From: CAWAYH01 sp963786195
GTDB lineage: Bacteria; Acidobacteriota; Vicinamibacteria; Vicinamibacterales; 2-12-FULL-66-21
Assembly (NCBI GenBank): GCA_963786195.1
Contig: CAWAYH010000002.1
Location: 372,001-436,000, forward strand
Length of the DNA: 64,000 nucleotides
Direction of reading: 5' to 3'
Part shown: positions 29,221-38,785 of the stretch, piece by piece
Layout: every line of letters begins with the position of its first letter
How positions within the stretch are numbered: position 1 is the first letter of the stretch
The notes under the pieces: generated by a model
Told to the model about the DNA's origin: nothing
Databases searched by the model: none
The model's input: the letters and a program-made list of their open reading frames with translations, nothing else
Position numbers and translations under genes: made by a program

Positions 29221-30223
29221 TCACGGCGCCCTCCGGCAGACGACCGTCTGCATCGCGAGGTTCAGGCGCCGTTCGAACAGCAGCACCGGCGCAGCGAGCA
29301 GCTGGCCGACGAAGTAGGGCACAGATCGCGCGGTCGAGGTTCAGGCCGCGCCCCTTCAGCAGGCGGAACGCGACGCCGGTGAAGAGGTAGAAGTAGGCGG
29401 GGAACGCGCCGTACGGCAGGTAGTCGACGACCTCGAACCCGGCGCGGCCGACGAGCGCGCAGGAGGCTGCTCGCGATCGAGAGCACGGTGTGCTGCGGCG
29501 CCTGCAGGCCCGGCCAGCGATCGCCGAACCACGCGGAACGTGCGGCTGTCGAGCCGCGGCACCTCGATGACCAGGCGGCCGCCCGGCTTCAGCACCCGGC
29601 GCGCCGTCGCGCAGGCTGCGCAGCGGATCGTAGTCGTGCTCGAGGAAGTGCCACATCGTGACGAGGTCGAACCGGTCGGGCGCCGAGCGGCGCGTCGTAG
29701 AAGAGGCCGCAGTGGAACTCGACGCCCCGGAGCGCGGGGCTGACGACAGGTCCTTGAAGTCGACGCCCGTCACGCTGCGCGCCGTACGCGCTGCCGCAGC
29801 CGCTCGAAGGAACGTCCCGACCGCGCAGCCGACGTCGAGCACCTCGCTGCCGGTCGCCAGCGTCACGTAGCGCGACACGATCGCGATCCTTGTCGGCGTC
29901 GAGCTTGTTCATCGCGCGCTCGAAGAGCGGCGTCAGCGACGCCCCAGTCGCGCTTCTTGCGATGCGCGATGTACTCGTCGTCGTAGTAGTCGCCGATGCG
30001 CTCGAGCGTGACGCGCGGGTTCTGGTAGCGAGGCCGCAGTCGCCGCAGCGTCACGAAGTGGAACGTCCCGGGCTTGCCGTCGAGGTCGTCCTCGCGCGTC
30101 GACGAAGGGCTGACGCTCGCGGCTGCCGCAGCAGGTAGCAGGCGACGAACTCGCAGCGCCGCCGACGTCGACTGCATGCGCGCTGCAGCGGTCGTCATGA
30201 CGTGCGCTGCCGGAGAGCGTCAT
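29221..30223 (-). CDS. Class I SAM-dependent methyltransferase (frameshifted)
   Basis: RPRYQNPRVTLERIGDYYDDEYIAHRKKRDWG is the linker typical of Methyltransf_23-type enzymes. Motif I follows as SEVLDVGCAVGTFLRAA, then TGVDFKDLS, VTMWHFLEHDYDPLRSL and LKPGGRLVIEVPRLDS. The C-terminus is hydrophobic (FPAYFYLFTGVAFRLLKGRGL), suggesting membrane contact. Frame breaks are dense (near 30150, 29930, 29740, 29600, 29520, 29470 and 29320). The end is TGA 29221. Corrected length is about 325 residues. The start ATG 30221-30223 overlaps the upstream stop. The substrate is unknown; a lipid or isoprenoid head group is suggested by the operon. Confidence 0.7.
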
Positions 30224-30806
30224 CGGCGGCCCCTCCGAAGAAGGTGTCCGAGCGGGCTGGCGCGTCGTGCCACGCCTCGTAGACAGGCACGCGGCGCATA
30301 CGATCGCCGCCGCCGCACGCGGCAAGCGGCAGCGGCGATTCACGCGCGGCAGCTCGGCGAGCGATCAGCACGAACGCCGGGTACTTCGAGAAGCAGCGAT
30401 GCAGTCGCCGAGCGACGGTCCGGCATCGGCGCGGCAGAGCGTACCAGGCTCCCAGCGTCGCGAGCATCGAGGAGCAGCAGCATCACGGCACGGCACAGCG
30501 CCGCCGATCGACCACGCGCAAGACGAGCGTTGATCGCGGCCAGCGCGAAGCGCCGACCACGACGAACGGCGTGGACGTCAGCGCGCGCGACGAGCACGCG
30601 CTCCGGATGACTGATCGCGATCGCGCTCGCGATCGGCGAGGTCGTCCCAGATGCGGAACTGCGCGATGCAGGATCAGCGCGTACGCCGCGTCGATCGACC
30701 ATCGGCGGACGCCGGCCGATGCGCCGGCCTGCGCGGCCAGCGCGACGACCACCGCCACCGGCGCGAATGTGCGCAGCGGGAATCGCTCGCGCCAGTAGGC
30801 GCTCAT
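30220..30806 (-). CDS. UbiA-like integral membrane protein (tentative; frameshifted)
   Basis: MSAYWRERFPLRTFAPVAVVVALAAQAG opens a membrane protein. After one extra base near 30668 the text reads ALILIAQFRIWDDLADRERDR..SHPERVL. The DDLADRERD part fits the first Asp-rich NDxxDxxxD motif of UbiA-type prenyltransferases, followed as usual by a basic/Pro segment. Later hydrophobic pieces (VMLLLLDA, WYALPRR, KYPAFVLIARR) lie in changing frames. About 195 residues, shorter than normal UbiA (280-300), so the second Asp motif is not certain. ATG 30804-30806 overlaps the dikinase stop as ATGA. If it is a UbiA member it could join an isoprenoid to an acceptor of the pathway. Confidence 0.45.
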
Positions 30807-33641
30807 CGAGATGGACGCGCAGCGACAGTCGCGCGCTCCACTGCTTCAATGCGCACGACGCCCCGGTCGCCGTCGACGTGCACCCGGTCGCGCCGTGCGG
30901 ATCACGATCCGCGTCGCGTCGTGCGACGCCGACGACCGACGGGATGCCGAACTCGCGCGCGATGATCGCGCCGTGCGACAGCATGCCGCCGCGCTCGATG
31001 ACGAGCCCGGAGATGAGCGGAAAGACCGGCCCCCAGCCGGGATCGGTCTGACGCGTGACGAGGACGTCGCCCGGCGCGCAGCCGGTGCGGCTTCGGTGAC
31101 GTCGGCAGGACCGCCGCGCGCGCCGTCGTCGTCCCGCCGCACGCGCCGCGATCGCCGCCGAGCGTCCGGCGCTCGTCGAGCGCCGGCGCCGAGCGCCGAC
31201 GCCGGGATCGGTTCCGAGCGCCGGCGCCGAGCGCCGACGCGCCGGCAAGTACTCGCCGTCCCCGAGCGTCGATCGCGTCGGGGGGCGTCGTCGCGCTGAG
31301 TCTCGTCGTGCGCGCGTCGCGCGCAGCGCGACGAGCGGCCGCACGTGATCCGGGAACATCGCGCCGCCCGCGACCAGCTCGTCGATCTCGTCGGCCGTCA
31401 GGAAGAAGATGTCGTCCGGCCGATCGAGCCGGCCGTCGGCGACGAGCCGCCCGCCGATCGCGAGCACGACGCGGCGCAGGCGGCTGTAGAGCAGCGCCTG
31501 CTTCAGCCGCGCGCGCTCGCGCAGCTGAATCGAGCGCTGCGTCCAGCCGAAGGACGATCGAGATCGGAAGCCATCCGCTGACGAAGCGGCCTCAGCCGGA
31601 GCCGTCGATCGAAGCAGTCGGGCCACGCGTTCCGTTTCGCGCACCCGCTCCGCTGCTGCTGCCGCAGCTGATCCGCAGGCGACTCGCCGTCCATCGCCGA
31701 CGTAGGCCTTGAGCAGCTCGACGACCGGCGCCGGCTCCTCCTGGAAGCTCGGCACCGTCAGCATCAGCTCGCCCGAGCAGCGGAAGCCCCAGTCGGTCGA
31801 GAAAGCGATCGAACGCCTGCGCTGAACTCGGCGAAGCGCCGGGTCCGCGTCGATCGCGTCGAAGGACAGCCGCGGCCGGCTGCGTGCCGACGAAGAGTCG
31901 CAGCAGGCGCCGGTCAGCTCCGCACCAGTCCGCGACAGCTCCCACAGCTCGAGCGCCGGCCGGCCGCTGACCAGGCCCGGCAGCGCCTTGAGCAGCGTGT
32001 TGTGCAGCGCCTGCTGGTCCGCGGCCGGCAACGCGCGCGCCAGCAGCCGCTGCAGCAGCGCCGTAGCAGACCATCGACCCCGCAGTCGGCGAGCGACGCG
32101 TTCTTCCAGCGGTGGCAGCGGATCTCGAGGAAGCCGCGGAAGTCGTCGAGCAGATCCGCGAGCGGCCGGTCGTCGAGGCGTTCGGGTGCGTGCGTTCGCG
32201 CGAACGCGTCCGCCGTTCGCTCGAACCGTTCGACGCGCCGCGTGAGGAACAGGTACTGCCACGTCGTCTTCGCCGCGATGCCGACGAGCTCGAGCGCCTG
32301 GCGCAGTCGTGCCTGCCCGCGCCGGCGGCCACGATTGGCACTGGCGCCGGCGTCGTCCGCGCCGACGAACTGGTTGAACGAGGCGGCCAGCAGCTCGCCG
32401 AACGGCGCCGACGCGCAGCACGGCGTGGATGCTGGTCAGGTTGTAGTACATCCGCGCGCCGTGGACGCCGATGATGTGGCGCAGCGGCTGCTCCATCGCG
32501 TCGAGGCGCCGCTTCGACGATGCCGAACGCGCGGCCGAGGTTGCGGAAGTAGTGGTAGTAGCCCGTCGCGCGCGATCGAGTAGAGCAGCGGGGTGATCGG
32601 CTCCGGAAAGTTCTCGTTGACGTTGGCGTTCGACCACAGGACACATTGCGGATTGGTGCCTGCGGACTGCCGATCGTGGACTGCTGATTGGGGATTGCGG
32701 ATTGCATTGTGGATTGCGGATTGATTGCGGATTGCGGTGATCGGCCGCGCCTGCACGATCCAGACGCGGCCTTGCGGCGTCGATCGTCCACTCGATGTCC
32801 TGCGGGCCGCCGAACACGCGTTCGATGTCCAGCGCGCGGCGGACGAGCCCGGCGATCTGCACGTCGTTGAGCGAGCCGGGAGAGCTGGTCTGGCGGCACG
32901 GGTCGATCGGGACGCGATTCGCTCGGACCAGCGCAGGTCCTGTCGCGAGATGCGTGACGCGCCCGGGATTCATCGCGCCGGCGACGAGCGCCTCCCCGTG
33001 GCCCTGCGCAGTACTCGAGGAGCAGCTCGCCGGTCGCTTCCGGGCGCAGCCGTGAAGAGCACGCCCGACATCGACGCGTCGATCTGCCGCTGGACGATGA
33101 CGCCCATGCCCTCGAGCGCACGTTGCGCGCGCAGCGCTGTACGCGAGCACGCGCTCGGACCATCGCGAGGCCCACACGCGCAGGACGGCCTGACGCAGTC
33201 TGACCGGCGCCGCGACGTCGGAGATCGAGTCGAGCTGTCCGGCGAACGACGCCTCGCGCGAGTCTTCGCCGATCGCGGAGCTGCGGACGATCAGGCGTCC
33301 TTGGCGTCGAAGTCGAGGGCCGCGATCACGTCGCTCGGCAGTGGTGAATCGCGGACGAGCGCGGCGATGGTCTCCGCAGCGGAGCGGATGCCGATCGGGC
33401 AGCGCACGTCGAGCTTCGTCGTCAGCGCGGCGATGAGGGGCGGCAGATCGTTGTGAGCGAGAAAGCGCGACAGCGCGGCGTCGGTGACGACGACGCCGTC
33501 GGGCACGAGCGGATCGATCCTCATCAGCCGGGCAAGGTTCGCGGCCTTGCCGCCGACGACGCTCGTGTCGAGCGCATCGCGCAGCGTCACAAGGAACGTC
33601 GGCCCTTCGACAAGTTCGAGGTGGCCACGCTGCGCGATCAT
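30803..33641 (-). CDS. PEP-synthase / rifampin-phosphotransferase-like dikinase (many frameshifts)
   Basis: ATG 33639-33641 has AAGGAG 7 nt upstream. The N-terminal ATP-grasp domain has VVGGKAANLARLM, CPIGIRSAA, VRSSAIGEDSREASFAGQ and the C-terminal QARPIT edge. A middle domain reads WSNANVNENFPEPITPLLYSIARDG, typical of the PEP-utilising family. The swivelling His domain is clear: GDVLVTRQTDPGWGPVFPLI and GGMLSHGAIIAREFGIPSVVG with the phospho-His in LSHGA. The end RVHVDGDRGVVRIE...ARPSR reaches TGA 30803. Corrected length is about 920 residues, between RPH and PEP synthase. I see no clear PEP/pyruvate TIM-barrel, so it may use ATP to phosphorylate an alcohol (AMP + Pi released), as rifampin phosphotransferase does. 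A tandem array interrupts it at 32646-32738. Confidence 0.75.
32646..32738. repeat. GGATTGC tandem array inside the dikinase gene
   Basis: About nine degenerate copies of GCGGATTG / TGGATTGC / ACTGCCGATCG units. They lie immediately after the codons for QARPIT, the canonical end of the ATP-grasp domain, and before VLWSNANVNEN, the start of the middle domain. They read on the coding strand as RNPQS-type repeats. The array adds about 30 residues at a domain boundary. Confidence 0.75.
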
Positions 33642-33668
33642 CGCGATCTCCTTCGCCAGGTCATGGCG

Positions 33669-34257
33669 TCACGCGGGCCTCGGCTTCAGGCCGAGACGGA
33701 ACATCAGGACGCTGAACGCCCAGTGAATCACCGGCCCGACGACGAGCACCGTGGCCCACGTCTGCCACGGCGTCGGCACCGCGACGCTGGCGGCGAGGAG
33801 CATGCCGATGCCGGAATCGAGGCGATCGGCGACGAACTGCCAGACCGCACGCACGGCGACGACCCGGTCGCCGCGCCGGGCGCGATGCCGAGCTGCCGCT
33901 TGACGAACGAGTTCGGCAGCTCGCCGGCCATGAAGCCGAGGCCGGCCCACGCGCCAAGCACCGCGTAGCCCGCGGCGTCAGCGGCCACAGCCCCGCGCGC
34001 GCGGTTCGAGCCGCGGGCGACGAGCGGCGAGCAGCGCAAAGCGCGAGCGCGGCCGCCGGCACCATCACGACGAACCCGCGCAGCGTCTTGTTCTCGCCGA
34101 AGACGCGGCGCCCGCCGAACGTCAGCGCCGCCGTCGAGCGGCAGCGCGAACCGCCGGGACCAGGACGACGCGAACCAGGCCGTCTGCGCGAACGCCGGCG
34201 AGCACGAACGCGGCGATCAGGAAGAGACCGCAGGCGACGCGGATCGAGCGTCTGCAT
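33669..34257 (-). CDS. CDP-archaeol synthase (CarS/DUF46)-like membrane protein (frameshifted)
   Basis: ATG 34255-34257 follows the desaturase stop by 3 nt. Across frames the protein reads VACGLFLIAAFVLAG, LTFGGRRVFGENKTLRGFVVM, GYAVLGAWAGLGFMAGELPNSFVKRQLGIAPG and QFVADRLDSGIGMLLAASVAV...VIHWAFSVLMFRLGLKPRPA. GENKTxRG, GELPNSFxKRQLGI and DRLDS are the characteristic motifs of CarS (PF01864), which transfers CMP from CTP to an unsaturated archaetidic acid in archaea. Bacterial homologues exist, but their substrates are little known. Corrected length is about 195 residues with several membrane helices. In this operon it is the best candidate for CDP-activation of the lipid phosphate. Confidence 0.8.
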
Positions 34258-34260
34258 GAG

Positions 34261-35218
34261 CTAGATGTCCCACCCCGATGTCGAGCCGGTTCTGAAACAG
34301 CAGGACCTCGCCGCGCACCCGCTTCGCGCGCGCGATCCAGTGCCACCAGCCGACCTCGTTGTCCGGCGCGTACGGAATGCGATGCAGGTGATAGCCGGGC
34401 ACGAACGGATACATGTGGTGCAGCTCGTGCGCGTCGAAGTGCAGGAGCAACGCCGAGACCACGCCGGCAGGCGCAGCGATCGCGTGAACGGTTCCTGCTC
34501 GATCGCGGGGAACGGCTCGACCGCCGCGCCGTGGCTGACGTGCTGCGGGATGTGCGTGTGCTGGCTGAGGAGCAGCAGGTCTTCGATCGCCAGGCTGAGC
34601 AGGAGCCAGGCCGCGACGCGACAAGAGCGCCGACGGTCCCACGACGATGACGAGCGCAGCGTAGAGCCGCGAGCGAATCACCGCGTCGCGGACCATCGCG
34701 CTGGCGGTCCTCGCTTCGCGGGAAGAGCGCGAACAGCCGCGGCAGGTTCCAGTAGTTCTGAACGCGATAGATCATCGAGAAGAGCGGGAATCCAGAACCG
34801 CCAGCAGACGTTGACGATCGTGCGTTCGAGCCGGCCCAGCGGGCGCGGCACGAGCGACTCCGTCGTCGGGTCGAGATCCTGCCAGCCGGTCCACGGTGGT
34901 GACGGCCGTGGACGCGCGTCCAGCGAGCGATAGGGGATCAGCGACAGAACGCCGGCGACCCGCCCGGCGACCAGGTGTCAGCCGGCGGGTGCGGAAGAGC
35001 GTGTCGTGCCCGCATTCGTGGAGGATGACGAACCACTGCACGAGCGCCGCGCCGAGCAGCGCCTGGCCCGCGATCCATCGCATCCAACCGCCGTCCGCGG
35101 AGAGCCAGATCGCCCCTGTCGTCGAGGCAACGGCCAGTGCCGCAACCGTCAGGCCGTGCCGATCCGTGGGGCGCAGATGCGTGAGGGCCGCGGGACATGG
35201 AGCTGTTTGCGTCGCCAT
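34261..35218 (-). CDS. Fatty acid desaturase-family protein (first gene of lipid operon, frameshifted)
   Basis: MATQTAPCPAALTHLRPTDRHG opens the protein. His-box 1 is QWFVILHECGHDTLF (HECGHD). The second box lies in a region with several frame changes and reads QHTHIPQH. The third is LLLHFDAHELHHMYPFVPGYHLHRIPYAPDNEVGWW (HELHH). The end NRLDIGWDI-like reaches TAG 34261-34263. Corrected length is about 315 residues. This is a membrane di-iron desaturase or hydroxylase; possible products include an unsaturated acyl or alkyl chain, or a carotenoid-like ketone. The gene is divergent from the acetamidase gene, so the operon promoter should lie in 35219-35318. Confidence 0.8.
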
Positions 35219-35318
35219 AAACCGCCTTACCGTCCACCTTAGGCTCCGCGGTCAACTCATGTCCTCACGGAAGGATGAGAAAGGGTGAAAAAGGGTGACC
35301 ACGCATATACTCCCGGTC

Positions 35319-36339
35319 ATGCGACGTTTTGCCCTCCTGCTCATCGGTCTGGTCGTCGTCGCGGTGCCCGCGGCGCAGACGCCCAAGGCTCGCGTGCACC
35401 GGCTCGAGGCGACGCCGTCGACCGTGGCCTATGGCTTCTACGATGCGGCGGCGAAGCCCGTGCTGACGATCGCGTCCGGCGACATCATCGACGTCGACAC
35501 GCTGCTGACGAACACGCCGCGCGGCCTCGAACGCGCGGGCGTCGCGCCCGAACGGATCCAGGCGTCGCTGCGCGCGATCGTCGACTCGGTGACGGACAAG
35601 GGCCCGGGCGGGCACATCCTGACGGGGCCGGTGTTCGTGGAAGGCGCGGAGCCCGGCGACGCGCTCGAGGTGCGGATCCTCTCGGTCGATCTCGCGATCG
35701 ACTACGGCTACAACGGCTGCAGCGGCTTCGTGCGCGAGAATTGCGGCCAGAACCGCACGCGCATCATCGAGCTGGATCGGAAGCGCATGACCGCCACATT
35801 CGCGCCCGGCATCGTGATCCCGCTGCGGCCGTTTTTCGGCAGCATGGGCGTCGCGCCGCCGCCGTCGGCAGGCCGCATCAGCAGCAACCCGCCGTGGATT
35901 CACGCGGGCAATCTCGACAACCGCGAGCTCGTCGCCGGAACGACGCTCTTCATTCCCGTGCATGCGCCCGGCGCGCTCTTCGAAGTCGGCGACGGCCATG
36001 CCGCCCAGGGCGACGGCGAGGTCGATCAGACCGGCATCGAAACCTCACTGCGCGGACGTCTTCAGCTCACCGTCCGCAAGGGCATGACGCTCGCGTGGCC
36101 GCGCGCGGAGACCGCGACCGACTACATCAGCATGGGCACGGACGAGGATCTGACGAAGGCCACGAAGATCGCGGTCCAGGAGATGATCGATTTCCTGGCC
36201 TCCACGCGCGGCCTCGACAAGCAGTCGGCCTACCAGTTGACGAGCATCGCCGGCCAACGTGGCGATCACGCAGCTCGTCGACGGCAAGGTCGGCGTCCAC
36301 GTCAAGATGCCGAAGAGCATCTTTGTAAACTCCAAGTAA
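35319..36339 (+). CDS. Exported acetamidase/formamidase-family protein
   Basis: Start chosen at ATG 35319, which begins the signal peptide MRRFALLLIGLVVVAVPAAQ; an upstream in-frame GTG at 35295 is less convincing. Conserved FmdA/AmdA features: GDIIDVDTLLTN, GHILTGPVFVEGAEPGDALEVRI, GVAPPPSAGRISSNPPWIHAGNLDNREL, PGALFEVGDGHAAQGDGEVDQTGIETSL. One extra base near 36250 shifts the frame; corrected end NVAITQLVDGKVGVHVKMPKSIF to TAA 36337-36339. About 340 residues. It would hydrolyse short amides in the periplasm; the real substrate is unknown. Confidence 0.85.
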
Positions 36340-36391
36340 GCGGGCACCCGAGTCGAAGCACTTCACGGCGTATTCAGCTCACTAGTACCCT

Positions 36392-38125
36392 ATGCGACTT
36401 CGCCGATCGGTCGTTTCAGCATTCCTTCTTGCCACAATTGCCATTTCGCTGAGCGCGCAGTCCCCGTCGCGGGGCGGCGTCAGCGCGATCCAGCCCGAGC
36501 CCATCAAAGAATGGCTCACGTACGTCGCGTCAGACGAGCTGCAGGGCCGGGCGACCTATACGGAGGGACTCGGCCTCGCGGCCGGCTACATCGCCGGTCA
36601 CCTCAAGGAGTGGGGCGTCAAGCCGGCCGGGGACAACGGGACATACCTCCAGGTCGTGAAGGTCCAGGGCGTCCGGACGACGAGCCGGTCGACCGTCACG
36701 GTCGACGTCAACGGGCAGACGCGCACGTTCAAGGACGGCGAGGGGATCACGCTGCCGAAGAACATGGGTGGCAAGCAGACCGTTGTCGCCGAGCAGGTTC
36801 AGTTCGCCGGTTACGGGTTGACGCTGCCGGGCGGGAGTCACGACGACTACGCGAAGGTGGATGCGAAGGGGAAGCTGGTGGTGTGGCTTGGACCCTCGGG
36901 CCCGAAGACCGCCGGGAGCGGGCTCGGGCGGCTGCTCGGCGGCACCTCGCGGAACCGCGCCGCGCTCGACAAGGGCGCGATTGCCACTATCGGTCCCGTC
37001 GGCGCCGGCGGTTTCGGCGGTCGTGGCGGCCGCGGCGGCAATGCAGCTGCTGCCCAAACGGGCGCGCCCGCGACCGGCGGTCAGCCGGCGACCGGCCGTG
37101 GCCAGGGCGGCGGGCGTGGCGCAGTAGACGACGGCGACTTTACGACCGTGCAGCGGTTCGACAACAAGGTGCCGCCCGCGGTGACGGCGCAGGACGAGTT
37201 CTTCGAGTTCCTGTTCAGCGGATCCGACGTCAAGTACGCGGACCTGAAGCAGCGAGCAACCAACCAGGAGACGCTGCTGCCGTTCGCGCTCAAGAACACC
37301 AAAGTCACCATCAACATCGACGCCGACTACACGTCCGTCCGGACGCGCCTGACGCACAACGTCGTCGGCATCGTGCCCGGCACCGATCCGAAGCTGAGGG
37401 ACACGTACGTCGCCTACGGCGCACACTACGATCACACGGGATATCGCGAGGGGGGCCCCGCCGCAGCCGGAGGACGCTGCCCGGCGGCGCCGAACGACTT
37501 CATCAACAACGGCGCGGATGACGACGGGTCAGGGACCGTGGCGATCATGGCGATCGCGCGAGCGTTTGCGACGGGTCCCAAGCCGAAGCGGTCGGTGCTC
37601 TTCGTCTGGCACGCCGGCGAGGAGAGCGGGCTCCTCGGCTCGCGCTACAACGCGGACTATCCGGCCGTGCCGATCGACAAGATCTCGGCTCAGCTGAACA
37701 TGGACATGGTCGGGCGGAACCGCAACGACGATCCCAAGGAAGCGAACACGGTCTACGTCGTCGGATCGGATCGCATCAGCACCGAGCTGCACAACATCAA
37801 CGAGGATGCGAACGCGTCACTGTCGAAGCCGATGACGATGAACTACGAGATGAACGATCCGACGGACACGGAATCGATCTACACGCGCAGCGATCACTAC
37901 AGCTACGCGTCGAAGGGCATCCCGATCGTCTTCTACTTCACGGGCCTGCACCCCGACTATCACTGCCCGACCGACTCGGTGGACAAGATCATCTTCGACA
38001 AGATCGCGCGCGTCGCGCAGCTCGCGTACTCGACGGGCTGGCACGTGGCCAACCTCGATCACATGCCGGTGCGGGACAACAAGGGACCGCGGGTGGGGAG
38101 GACTGTTACAGGGAAAATCAAATAG
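36392..38125 (+). CDS. Exported M28-family metallopeptidase with PA-like insert
   Basis: 577 residues, intact. Signal peptide MRLRRSVVSAFLLATIAISLSAQ. The N-terminal part has LTYVASDELQGRATYTEG, and a PA-like domain follows with a long Gly-rich low-complexity linker (residues ~205-250). The catalytic part shows AYGAHYDHTGYR, NGADDDGSG, WHAGEESGLLGS, LNMDMVGRN and a late His in GLHPDYHCPTDSVD. It is probably a secreted aminopeptidase. It starts 53 nt after the acetamidase gene on the same strand. A hairpin at 38131-38165 follows its stop. Confidence 0.9.
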   Translation: MRLRRSVVSAFLLATIAISLSAQSPSRGGVSAIQPEPIKEWLTYVASDELQGRATYTEGLGLAAGYIAGHLKEWGVKPAGDNGTYLQVVKVQGVRTTSRSTVTVDVNGQTRTFKDGEGITLPKNMGGKQTVVAEQVQFAGYGLTLPGGSHDDYAKVDAKGKLVVWLGPSGPKTAGSGLGRLLGGTSRNRAALDKGAIATIGPVGAGGFGGRGGRGGNAAAAQTGAPATGGQPATGRGQGGGRGAVDDGDFTTVQRFDNKVPPAVTAQDEFFEFLFSGSDVKYADLKQRATNQETLLPFALKNTKVTINIDADYTSVRTRLTHNVVGIVPGTDPKLRDTYVAYGAHYDHTGYREGGPAAAGGRCPAAPNDFINNGADDDGSGTVAIMAIARAFATGPKPKRSVLFVWHAGEESGLLGSRYNADYPAVPIDKISAQLNMDMVGRNRNDDPKEANTVYVVGSDRISTELHNINEDANASLSKPMTMNYEMNDPTDTESIYTRSDHYSYASKGIPIVFYFTGLHPDYHCPTDSVDKIIFDKIARVAQLAYSTGWHVANLDHMPVRDNKGPRVGRTVTGKIK

Positions 38126-38130
38126 TCGGA

Positions 38131-38165
38131 GAGGTTCAAAGGGTTCTGACGAACCCATGAACCTC
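38131..38165. terminator. Terminator-like hairpin with GAACCTC array
   Basis: Stem GAGGTTC (38131-38137) plus GGGTTC (38141-38146) pairs with GAACCC (38151-38156) plus GAACCTC (38159-38165) around the loop TGAC. The unit GAACCTC repeats to about 38186. It lies between the convergent ends of the M28 gene (38125) and the CHRD lipoprotein gene (38193), so it may terminate from both sides. There is no strong U-tract. Confidence 0.5.
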
Positions 38166-38192
38166 TTGAACCTCGTGGAACCTCTGTCGCAC

Positions 38193-38720
38193 CTAGCGTC
38201 GGTTCAACTGCCCCCGCGCGACGCCTCCGCGGATTCGCCGACGTGTGAACGTTGACGTAGAACGCATCGGGTTGTCGATGACCTGCTGCGCCTGCGTCTG
38301 TGTAATCGGAACGTCCACGTTAATCGTGGTGGTGCCGCCGTTGATCGCCGTGCCGGGCGCACCGGGAAGGTTAAGATTCACGAGCGGCGAACCGTTGACG
38401 CCATGAGATGCCCGAGTGAATGTGAGCCGCGATGTAGGCGCTGCCCGCGGGAAAGCCGGTTACGGCCACCTGGAAGTTTACTGTTCCGCCGCCCGTCACC
38501 ACGCCACTGTTGTCACGCGGAACGTTGAACGGTGATCACCGCCGTGCCCGTCACGTCGACTTCGGCGTTGTGACACGGCGGCACCTCGTTGTTCGACGCA
38601 CGCAGTTGCGCGTCGAATACCACCGGCCCGGTCGATGGACTCGTATCCGGATCGTCATCGCATGCCGATCACCGGCACCAGCGCCAGGGCTGCCACTGCA
38701 ATCAATGCTAAGCGTCGCAT
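38193..38720 (-). CDS. CHRD-domain lipoprotein (frameshifted)
   Basis: GGAGGGGAG precedes ATG 38718-38720. MRRLALIAVAALALVPVIGC is a lipoprotein signal (lipobox VIGC, reached after removing one extra base near 38665). The mature part, with several frame corrections, reads VVFDAQLRASNEVPP, DVTGTAVITFNV, VTGFPAGSAYIAAHIHSGI, NGSPLVNLNLPGAPGTAINGGTTTINVDVPITQTQAQQVIDNP and ends GGVARGQLNRR. HIHSG and the final GxxRGQL are hallmarks of the CHRD domain. About 170 residues. The function is unknown; CHRD proteins are extracytoplasmic. The DUF5777 gene lies directly upstream on the same strand. Confidence 0.75.
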
Positions 38721-38747
38721 GTCTCCCCTCCTCAGGCTCAGAGTTGC

Positions 38748-38785
38748 ACCGAAACCGAAAACCGAGAACCAAAAACCTAAAACCG
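38748..38785. repeat. Degenerate ACCGAAA array
   Basis: Units ACCGAAA, ACCGAGA, ACCAAAA and ACCTAAA in tandem. They fill the space between the 3' end of the DUF5777 gene and the start of the CHRD gene. The unit is the complement of the CGGTTTT array at 60456. Confidence 0.7.

Noticed and set aside
29005..31712. Long plus-strand open frames rich in Arg, Ala and Ser opposite the lipid operon
   Set aside because: They are antisense to recognisable enzymes, have low-complexity composition and no family motif; stops are rare because of high GC.
30340..33177. A 945-codon minus-strand open frame covering the dikinase and UbiA-like genes
   Set aside because: Only parts match family motifs; the stretches between are Arg/Ala-rich out-of-frame translation. 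The true reading frame switches several times.
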